Notes under the pieces: model-generated | Seen by the model: only the letters and a program-made list of their open reading frames with translations | Database searches by the model: none | What the model was told of the DNA's origin: nothing | Shown: positions 1-5,231 of the stretch, in pieces | Layout of the letters: the number at the start of each line of letters is the position of its first letter | Numbering within the stretch: the stretch's first letter is position 1 | Assembly: GCA_938048925.1 (NCBI GenBank) | Contig: CALITV010000239.1 | Coordinates: forward strand, 1-5,496 | From: an uncultured bacterium | GTDB taxonomy: Bacteria > UBP6 > UBA1177 > JAKLFG01 | Length of the DNA stretch: 5,496 nucleotides | Direction of reading: 5' to 3' | Program-made: the position numbers and the translations under genes

Positions 1-974
1 AGGCGTGTCGTGAATGCGGCGGCGTGGCCTCCCTGTGACCCGCCGGTGATAAGCACATTTCCGGGTTTTACCTCGATACCGAAAATTTTTACCTCGGGAC
101 GGTTGAGGAATTTGGGGACGGCGCGCACCATGTCGAGCGAGGCGATCGCGGTTGGCTCACCGATGAGATAGGAGTGCAGTTCGGTCGAAGGACTCCCCAT
201 ACTTTTGAGACCGAGGTAGTCGGGAGCGACGACGATGTAACCAAACGAGGCAAACAGTGCGGCGACAAGTGCGGTTCCGTTTGGCGTGTTTCCCTCGGAG
301 GCCGAGGGGGCGCAGGGGTCGCCGAGCCCCATGGTGCCGTGCTGGATGATGAGTATGGGAACGGTCTTCCCCGTCATCGGCAGTGCGACAATGCCGGTTG
401 CTTCGGCCGGTTGTCCCTTGTCCTGTGTGCGGTAGAGGATTCGATAGACCAGCGTGTCGTATTGAGGATCGCGCTTGATGTCAACCTCACCGTCGTTCTT
501 GAGTTGCGCCTTGGCGAGCGCGAGGGCCACCTTGCTTGTCTTGGCGATGTCGCCGAGAGAGCCGAACATCTGGTCAACCTCGAGGATATCTCCCATGCCG
601 ACCGCCGGTAGCCAGTGGTAGGGAGCCATGCCGCAAAGTGTCGGATTGAGGCGCGGGTCGTAAGGAGGAACGAGATCTTCGTCGGACGGCTCCTCGTCGG
701 GTATCTCGCCTCCGTCGGTTAGAGGTTCGTCGCTCAGGAGGGAATCTTCGTCGCCGAGGAGCGAGTCCCCTTCTGGAGAGATTTCGTCATTGTCGGCATT
801 ATCATTCGGCTCTCCCTCGCGGTTGTCTATGTCGGGCAGAACAAGGTCGTTTTCAATCGTCGTATTATCGAAAAACCAGTCGTCGGTAGCCGGAGTATTT
901 TCTGGGGAGGAAGAGCAGGCCACGATAACGGCAACGAGCGCAAGCAATAAAAAGAAATTTGTCCTCGGATGCAT
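1..974 (-). CDS. Lipoprotein alpha/beta hydrolase, secreted lipase/esterase-like (5' part; runs off the left edge)
   Basis: Probable surface or periplasmic serine esterase/lipase; 324 codons are visible and the 3' end is missing. The ATG at 974-972 follows a GGGAGG ribosome site (980-985). Residues 1-19 are a type II signal peptide with lipobox IVAC, lipidated at Cys20. Residues about 41-101 form an acidic linker without predicted fold, then the hydrolase domain begins near 105. Seen motifs: HGT at 212-214 (probable oxyanion loop) followed by DPCAPS (219-224), GYIVVAPDYLGL (245-256), and the nucleophile elbow GGSQGG with Ser313 (GxSxG). The HGT...CAPS...PDY...GxSxG order recalls the LIP/CAL-A group of secreted lipases and related prolyl-oligopeptidase-like hydrolases. 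The catalytic Asp and His would lie beyond the edge, so activity cannot be judged. It is transcribed divergently from the large lipoprotein at 1125. Substrate unknown; the fold call is firm, the lipase call is tentative. Confidence 0.87.
   Translation of the reverse strand, partial: MHPRTNFFLLLALVAVIVACSSSPENTPATDDWFFDNTTIENDLVLPDIDNREGEPNDNADNDEISPEGDSLLGDEDSLLSDEPLTDGGEIPDEEPSDEDLVPPYDPRLNPTLCGMAPYHWLPAVGMGDILEVDQMFGSLGDIAKTSKVALALAKAQLKNDGEVDIKRDPQYDTLVYRILYRTQDKGQPAEATGIVALPMTGKTVPILIIQHGTMGLGDPCAPSASEGNTPNGTALVAALFASFGYIVVAPDYLGLKSMGSPSTELHSYLIGEPTAIASLDMVRAVPKFLNRPEVKIFGIEVKPGNVLITGGSQGGHAAAFTTR
672..851 (-). repeat. Acidic linker of the hydrolase lipoprotein, partly in seven-residue units
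   Basis: This covers codons 42-101 of the hydrolase gene. The encoded peptide is rich in Asp, Glu, Ser, Pro and Asn, with a single basic residue (Arg52). The clearest repeat is residues 68-88, where EGDSLLG is followed by DEDSLLS and then DEPLTDG (bases 711-773). It probably acts as a flexible, charged spacer holding the hydrolase domain away from the membrane. The outer repeat units are degenerate. Confidence 0.6.
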
Positions 975-1005
975 AGTTGCCTCCCAAAATAGACGGAACT
1001 TCTTT

Positions 1006-1033
1006 ATGTTACACTTATTTTTTTTCGACGCAA
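1006..1033 (-). promoter_or_regulatory. Candidate sigma-70 promoter of the hydrolase lipoprotein gene
   Basis: Read on the minus strand, a -35 TTGCGT (1033-1028, three of six consensus bases) is separated by 16 bp from a -10 TAACAT (1011-1006, four of six). TG directly precedes the -10. The predicted start near 999 would give a leader of about 25 nt containing the GGGAGG ribosome site. The spacer holds an eight-base A tract. Moderate match only; it is supported mainly by position. Confidence 0.4.
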
Positions 1034-1053
1034 CGGTAAAATCACTTTTCTTG

Positions 1054-1081
1054 TTGACAGCGCTATCGAGCGTGTTATAGG
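1054..1081 (+). promoter_or_regulatory. Sigma-70 promoter with extended -10, drives the large lipoprotein gene
   Basis: A perfect -35 TTGACA (1054-1059) and a -10 TATAGG (1076-1081) are separated by 16 bp. TG at 1073-1074 forms an extended -10 element one base upstream. Transcription should start near 1088, giving a leader of about 37 nt that includes the GGGAGG ribosome site at 1113-1118. The promoter does not overlap the opposing one at 1006-1033. Confidence 0.7.
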
Positions 1082-1083
1082 TC

Positions 1084-1096
1084 TTCCTAAAAGGAA
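1084..1096. repeat. Short inverted repeat at the predicted transcription start
   Basis: TTCCT and AGGAA arms flank an AAA centre, immediately downstream of the -10 at 1076-1081 and over the predicted start. It could be a small operator or a weak hairpin in the leader. Five-base arms arise by chance often, so this is a weak call. Confidence 0.25.
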
Positions 1097-1124
1097 CATC
1101 ATCAGTTAGCGCGGGAGGCTAAGC

Positions 1125-3527
1125 ATGGGCGCGAAAGTTATGGTACTTTTGTTTGTTCTGATGACCATGGGAATCGCGGTTGTTGGGACCGGATGTATGA
1201 CCGAGGAAGAAGTGGTTTATTGTCTTTTCAACACCGACTGTCTTTCCTCGGAATACTGCCAGAACGACGGCACCCTATTCGATGAGAAAGGGAATCCCAT
1301 CGGCGCCTGCGTCGCCGCCGAGCCTTGTTATGGTGACACCTGTCCCGCCGGTTACGATTGCGTTGACGGCTACTGCAAGCCTTCCGTGAATCCACCGCAG
1401 GACTATGATGTCGCACAAGACGACTACCCGTCACTTGCAGACGATTATACCTCACCGACGGATGATTATCAGCCGGCGATGGATGATACCTCGTTAGGGG
1501 ACGAAGGCGAGGTTGTCGCGCTCGACGATGGGGAGCCGATTGCCGATGACTCTGAACCTCTTCTTGATGATGAGGTTGTCCTCGACGAGGACATTCCGGT
1601 TACCGACAGTGAGGGAGAATTCCCCGATGACGAAGATACGATGGCGCCGGACAGTGACAACGATAGTACTCCCACAACCTTCACCGCCGAATTTAGCAGC
1701 CCCGGTGATGGGGCAAAGACCAACGTTGTGCGCCCCGATTTGGTGATTACCTTCAGTATGCCGGTTGATGGGGCGACGCTGGTGACCGGCGGCGGCTGTT
1801 CAGATCCCGAATATGTGATCACGATAACGCCTACGGTTACCATCAACACCTCGACGAGCGGTCTTTCCGCCGACGGTAAAACGCTCATCATCAAACTTTC
1901 GCAAGATCTTACGAACAACACGATCTACACCATTACCGTTCCCGACACGATAAAGAACACCGGCGGGGTTTCACTTTCTCAGACCTATAACTGGACGCTC
2001 ATCGCCGACCGGACCAAACCGACGGCCCAACTGAGCATGCCAAGCCCCGCCATCAATGTAGAGACAAACACTGCGATAGAGATAACTTTCTCCGAAGCAA
2101 TGGATCCGACAACCGTGGTGCTCGGTGATTCTCTTTCTATTGTCGGATCGGGTAGTGCCCCCGCTGTCTCGGGGGCGCCGGTATGGTCGGCCGACCACCT
2201 CAAATGGAGCCTCCAACCCGACAATCTGCTCGCAACCGATACCGTTTACACGGTGACTCTGACGACAGCAATCACCGATGAGGCGGGCAACGCAATGGAC
2301 CAAACGGTCTTTACCTTTTCGACGACCGATACCGTTGCGCCGATCGTTGTTGCCACCGATCCAGCCGATGGCACCAATCCGACTCCGGTGACGCTGAGTG
2401 CCATCACCGTTACTTTCAGCGAGAAGGTGGCGCAGGCAAGCGAGGCGAACTTCGCCGTGGCAAGAAGCAGCGACGGTACGCCCGTTGTCGGAAATGTGTC
2501 GCTTGCGTCGGACGGTCTTACCGCATCGTTTGCCCCGGTGGTGCCGTTCGAGGACAACACCGCCTATACGGTGACGCTCAACCCCGGCGGTGTCAGCCCT
2601 GTGATCACCGACCTCGCCGGCAATCCGCTCGTCGGCAACAACGGTTCCTCGTATGTCTTTTCTTTCACGACCGGAGAGAGTGTGTGCAACGATGGCTACA
2701 AAACCGGAGCCGAGGTGTGTGACGACGGCAACAACGACGAGGGAGACTACTGCGCCGGCGACTGTTCGGCGGTAACGCAACCAGCCAACAAAGTGATCGT
2801 CACCTCTATCGGAGACATCGGGAGTAACGGATGGTATCCTGATACCGCGATCTGTCCAGGCTACACCGATGTGTCGGGCAAGAAGTGCAGTCCGAGCAAC
2901 TATGCCGAGGTTACCTTTGACTACACGATAAACGCCCGTAAGGCCTATGTCTTCTTCGATTCTGATAGCAGCGTCGTCAAAAGCGGCTTCGAACTTATTC
3001 GGAATGGTCAAGTGCTCATCAAATATCCTGTCACCGGGACCTATCCCAACAACGCAGAAATGCTTTGGATTCTCGATGCCAACAATCCGATAGGGCCGGT
3101 AACTTTGCGGATACTTCCTGACGGTATCGAATACGCCTCCTCATGCAGCGCCGACTTTGTCCGCATCTCTGCCTGCCCGAATTTCACCCACGGCAGTGTG
3201 CCGACCTCCTGTACCCTCGAGGCGCGCTATCAGGGAACGACCCTTCCCCCGACAACGGTTTATCCAACCAATCATCTCATAACGCGATTCATATCGGATG
3301 CAGCGACGGTCTATGATGGCTTCAAATTGACCGCCAACGGGGTTCCTTACCAGACAACCCCCTTCAATAATTATGCCAACAACATGGACCAGTATCTCGA
3401 TATTATCACCGACAAACCGCCGACCACCGTGGTATTCCAAGCCTTCGAAACCGAGGCGGGCGGCTACGGATCGAGCGATTATACCGGTGATTACCTCTAT
3501 ATTTTCACTTGTCCGCTCGTTCAATAG
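1125..3527 (+). CDS. Large modular surface lipoprotein with Ig-like (Big_5), myxobacterial Cys-repeat and CUB-like regions
   Basis: Probable outer-surface binding or adhesive protein of 800 residues; no catalytic motif seen. The ATG follows GGGAGG (1113-1118) at six bases. Residues 1-23 are a signal peptide and Cys24 is the likely lipid anchor; the lipobox GTGC has Gly at -3, which is atypical. Residues 33-84 hold eight Cys (33, 39, 45, 62, 68, 73, 79, 84) in an EGF/EB-module-like spacing. Residues 93-181 are an acidic linker with no Lys or Arg. Three Big_5/SbsA-type Ig-like domains follow at about 188-295, 297-402 and 405-516, marked by ITFS or VTFSE and YTVTL strands and DEAGN or DLAGN turns. 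A myxobacterial disulfide repeat lies at 521-547 (Cys521, 532, 543, 547; CDDGN core). Residues about 556-800 are CUB-like with two internal copies and six Cys. It is divergent from the hydrolase lipoprotein. Domain order is confident; role is inferred. Confidence 0.92.
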   Translation: MGAKVMVLLFVLMTMGIAVVGTGCMTEEEVVYCLFNTDCLSSEYCQNDGTLFDEKGNPIGACVAAEPCYGDTCPAGYDCVDGYCKPSVNPPQDYDVAQDDYPSLADDYTSPTDDYQPAMDDTSLGDEGEVVALDDGEPIADDSEPLLDDEVVLDEDIPVTDSEGEFPDDEDTMAPDSDNDSTPTTFTAEFSSPGDGAKTNVVRPDLVITFSMPVDGATLVTGGGCSDPEYVITITPTVTINTSTSGLSADGKTLIIKLSQDLTNNTIYTITVPDTIKNTGGVSLSQTYNWTLIADRTKPTAQLSMPSPAINVETNTAIEITFSEAMDPTTVVLGDSLSIVGSGSAPAVSGAPVWSADHLKWSLQPDNLLATDTVYTVTLTTAITDEAGNAMDQTVFTFSTTDTVAPIVVATDPADGTNPTPVTLSAITVTFSEKVAQASEANFAVARSSDGTPVVGNVSLASDGLTASFAPVVPFEDNTAYTVTLNPGGVSPVITDLAGNPLVGNNGSSYVFSFTTGESVCNDGYKTGAEVCDDGNNDEGDYCAGDCSAVTQPANKVIVTSIGDIGSNGWYPDTAICPGYTDVSGKKCSPSNYAEVTFDYTINARKAYVFFDSDSSVVKSGFELIRNGQVLIKYPVTGTYPNNAEMLWILDANNPIGPVTLRILPDGIEYASSCSADFVRISACPNFTHGSVPTSCTLEARYQGTTLPPTTVYPTNHLITRFISDAATVYDGFKLTANGVPYQTTPFNNYANNMDQYLDIITDKPPTTVVFQAFETEAGGYGSSDYTGDYLYIFTCPLVQ
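1419..1667 (+). repeat. Exact heptad acidic repeat (21-bp period) in the lipoprotein linker
   Basis: Residues 99-181 divide without gaps into twelve seven-residue units, the last incomplete. The first units are DDYPSLA and DDYTSPT. Every unit has Asp or Glu at its first or second position (99/100, 106/107, 113/114, 120/121, 127, 134/135, 141/142, 148/149, 155/156, 163, 169/170, 176). Across residues 93-180 there are 35 acidic and no basic residues. Prolines and the charge pattern argue against a coiled coil. Likely a flexible spacer or a divalent-cation-binding stalk. Confidence 0.75.
2955..3515 (+). repeat. Two tandem CUB-like half-order units in the lipoprotein C-terminus
   Basis: Residues 611-685 and 722-797 align nearly gap-free at an offset of 110-112. 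Both run F-x-S-D, then V, GF-x-L, NG, then Y-x-NN, a hydrophobic strand, and an end with acidic/aromatic residues before Cys-Pro (684-685, 796-797). The first part of each unit (SDSSVVKSGF; SDAATVYDGF) resembles the last strand of a CUB domain. The second part (YPNN, then CSADFVRI; YANN, then YTGDYLYI) resembles the first half of a CUB domain. The internal duplication is seen directly; the CUB relation is a judgement from motif order. Confidence 0.6.
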
Positions 3528-3544
3528 GGGCGGGATGTTCTTTT

Positions 3545-4222
3545 TTAATTCTTTTCTTGGAAAGTGAGAGAAAAGAGTCGTTCTTTCTGATCGGGATACC
3601 GCGAAAGAAGAAAGGCGAGGCCCTGTTCGATCTGCTCTATTTTTGAGAGCCGATGGAGGTCGGTTGCCGCATTGTCTATGAGGCCGGCGTCGAGCAACCG
3701 GATGATCTGGTTGCGTTTTGCGTCGAAGAAGCGAGCCGAAAGTGTCTTGAGGCTTATCTGGTAGAATATCGCATACCGTTTCTTCAGATCGTCCCAGAAT
3801 TCGTTCGCGAGCGCATAGCGCTCGATGTGGGCGACAAGCGGCGCGATGCCGTGCATATTGAGGGTAAAAATCGCCTGTTCGATGTCGTTCTTGCGTACCA
3901 TGAGCGGTAGGAACTCGAGCAGTACCACCTTCCACCCGCTGGGGGTTGTGGTAAGTTCGTAAAGATCTCCCCGGGTCTCGGCGATTTCGGCGGAGTAGAG
4001 ATATTCGAACGAAAAACGGCGGATGAGCGGCGATCGTATTTCGGCGACACGGTCGGCCGTCTCCTCGGGGGTCGGGTTATAGAGCATGTGGAACCGATGT
4101 GGTGTCGGGATGATTTCGGTGAATCCGAACGATTCGAGTATACGCAGACACTCACGCGACTCCTCGATAGAATCGGGACCGTCGTCGAGTTGATGGAGCA
4201 AATGGGAATGGGTATCTATCAT
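3545..4222 (-). CDS. PHP-domain phosphatase, CpsB/CapC/YwqE-type tyrosine-protein phosphatase family
   Basis: Cytoplasmic metal-dependent phosphatase of 225 residues. Family members (CpsB, YwqE, Wzb-independent type) dephosphorylate tyrosine kinases that control capsule and exopolysaccharide assembly. The N-terminus MIDTHSHLL with DDG at 13-15 is diagnostic. Putative metal and phosphate ligands all have counterparts: His5, His7, Asp14, His42 (TPHR), Glu79, Glu103, His132 and Arg135 (AHIERY), Asp188 and His190 (ATDLH). The usual AHPERY and SDAHN motifs are altered to AHIERY and ATDLH. It is slightly shorter than typical members (about 240-255). No signal peptide. It starts 10 bp after the beta-barrel gene; the only purine-rich site, GAGG, ends one base before the ATG, so translation probably depends on coupling with the upstream gene. 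No tyrosine kinase or glycan gene is visible here, so the substrate is unknown; other PHP phosphoesterase activity is possible. Confidence 0.85.
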   Translation of the reverse strand: MIDTHSHLLHQLDDGPDSIEESRECLRILESFGFTEIIPTPHRFHMLYNPTPEETADRVAEIRSPLIRRFSFEYLYSAEIAETRGDLYELTTTPSGWKVVLLEFLPLMVRKNDIEQAIFTLNMHGIAPLVAHIERYALANEFWDDLKKRYAIFYQISLKTLSARFFDAKRNQIIRLLDAGLIDNAATDLHRLSKIEQIEQGLAFLLSRYPDQKERLFSLTFQEKN

Positions 4223-4232
4223 GCCTCGGTGC

Positions 4233-5087
4233 TCAGAAGATCACCGAGATGCCGGCGGCGAGATTAACCGCTTTGTAGGCGTTGAAGGGAAGACCGGCCT
4301 CTATCGAAAAAGAGAAGTTGGACCGTGCGAATTTGAAGCCGATGAGAACACGATCGATATTGAGGAACTTCGTGTCGAAATAAAAAGGGTTACCGGCGCG
4401 ATCGGTGGCGTATTCCACCGGATCGTTGGGACGGATCGGCCAGAATCCGCCGAGGCGCCCCGACCACGCCCACGAGAAGAGGTGGCTATACGCGAAGAAA
4501 GGCATCAATTTTATCTCCTTCTTCGCGACGAAGGTCTTGGATACCTTGGCGCGCAATTCGACCTGATGCATATAGAGATCGTAGCCGCCGAAAAGACCGT
4601 TATAGCCGGCGCCCACCGAGACATCGGGCCAGTTTTTGAGCCCCTCGTTGATGACATATTCTGCCCCTATGCCGCCCGAGACCATTTCGGTGAGGACATA
4701 ATAACGAATGTTGCCATAGACGACGAGTCCGAATGAAAACCCTTTTTTGATATGGATGTCGGCGCCGTTGTAGAATTCGGGTACCTGCATATCGGTCGGC
4801 TTGTCGTTGAGCGCGTTCCGCCAGTAGCGGTTGTTGTAATTGATGTTGGTGAAGGTGTAACCGAAGCCGAGTTCGAACCCCTCGGCGCCGCGCGATTCGG
4901 CCTCGCCGTGGAACATCGGAGCGATGACGGCGGAGAACTGTGTTGCCATTCGCTCGAAGTCTTTGTCGTTGTCGGGATTCGTTGCCGGATCGCCGAGGTT
5001 GAAGAGCATAAAATCCATCTTTTGGCGCGCGTGGAGCGGCACCGACAGCGCCACCGTCATGAGGAGAATAAAGACGCCTCGTTTCAT
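4233..5087 (-). CDS. Outer-membrane beta-barrel protein of unknown function
   Basis: Predicted 284-residue outer-membrane protein. Residues 1-20 form a signal peptide (MKR, a hydrophobic core, then PLHA before Arg21). Residues about 21-60 are polar, with a DPATNPDNDKD stretch that could be an extracellular or periplasmic segment. From about 70 onward the chain alternates polar and hydrophobic/aromatic residues in probable strands, for example 70-80, 116-130, 135-146, 155-164, 170-187, 191-203, 245-265 and 274-284. It ends GISVIF, with the terminal Phe used for recognition by the BAM assembly machine. The count suggests about ten strands. Within the barrel, the KKGFSFGL and EYVINEG segments recall an uncharacterised barrel family I associate with myxobacterial genomes; this is from memory, not a search. 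The ATG has a GAGGG ribosome site (centred near 5094) and a good upstream promoter. It is the first gene of a two-gene operon with the PHP phosphatase. Pore, receptor or assembly role cannot be decided. Confidence 0.82.
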   Translation of the reverse strand: MKRGVFILLMTVALSVPLHARQKMDFMLFNLGDPATNPDNDKDFERMATQFSAVIAPMFHGEAESRGAEGFELGFGYTFTNINYNNRYWRNALNDKPTDMQVPEFYNGADIHIKKGFSFGLVVYGNIRYYVLTEMVSGGIGAEYVINEGLKNWPDVSVGAGYNGLFGGYDLYMHQVELRAKVSKTFVAKKEIKLMPFFAYSHLFSWAWSGRLGGFWPIRPNDPVEYATDRAGNPFYFDTKFLNIDRVLIGFKFARSNFSFSIEAGLPFNAYKAVNLAAGISVIF

Positions 5088-5114
5088 GGCACCCTCAATG
5101 GTAACAGACGGCTT

Positions 5115-5143
5115 ACCCTAACAAACCGAGGTGGTGATGTCAA
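5115..5143 (-). promoter_or_regulatory. Sigma-70 promoter with extended -10, drives the barrel-phosphatase operon
   Basis: On the minus strand a perfect -35 TTGACA (5143-5138) and a -10 TAGGGT (5120-5115, three of six) are spaced by exactly 17 bp. TG at 5123-5122 makes an extended -10. Transcription should begin near 5108, leaving a leader of about 20 nt before the ATG at 5087 that contains the ribosome site. The weak -10 is compensated by the perfect -35 and the TG. Confidence 0.6.
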
Positions 5144-5220
5144 GAAATCGAACGGGACAAAAAGTTCTTTTCTTTTTTAAGAATGTGCATTATCTTTCCA
5201 GCGACGCAAAAAACAAATCG

Positions 5221-5228
5221 GGGAGGAG
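5221..5228 (+). promoter_or_regulatory. Strong ribosome binding site fixing a GTG start
   Basis: GGGAGGAG lies just upstream of GTG at 5232-5234, with five bases between GGAGG and the start codon. No in-frame ATG is found nearby, and the next in-frame GTG (5253) has no comparable site. This supports GTG 5232 as the initiation codon of the phosphofructokinase gene. Confidence 0.7.
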
Positions 5229-5231
5229 CCA

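Noticed and set aside
174..611. Plus-strand frame of 145 codons opposite the hydrolase
   Set aside because: It is antisense to the continuous hydrolase frame with its GxSxG motif. No ribosome site and low-complexity Gly/Arg/Val composition.
1419..1667. Heptad repeat of the linker as a coiled coil
   Set aside because: The repeated positions are acidic rather than hydrophobic, prolines are frequent, and no basic residues balance the charge.
1971..3011. Open minus-strand frame of 346 codons antisense to the large lipoprotein
   Set aside because: It lies wholly inside the well-supported lipoprotein gene, has no ribosome site, and its translation is rich in Arg, His and Gly without recognisable motifs, as expected for an antisense shadow.
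3528..3560. T-rich stretch between the convergent genes as an intrinsic terminator
   Set aside because: The gap is 17 bp and, although T runs are present, no GC-rich stem with a loop precedes them in either direction.
3141..3935. Open minus-strand frame of 264 codons spanning the convergent junction
   Set aside because: It overlaps the lipoprotein 3' end in antisense and the PHP phosphatase in another frame, and shows no motif. The phosphatase frame carries full family signatures.
5154..5196. Promoter for the phosphofructokinase gene (GGGACA with TAAGAA, or TATCTT at 5191)
   Set aside because: Either pairing has a poor -10 or -35, or off spacing. The region is A/T rich so partial matches are expected. 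A short TTCTT/AAGAA inverted repeat at 5170-5183 is likewise too weak to call.
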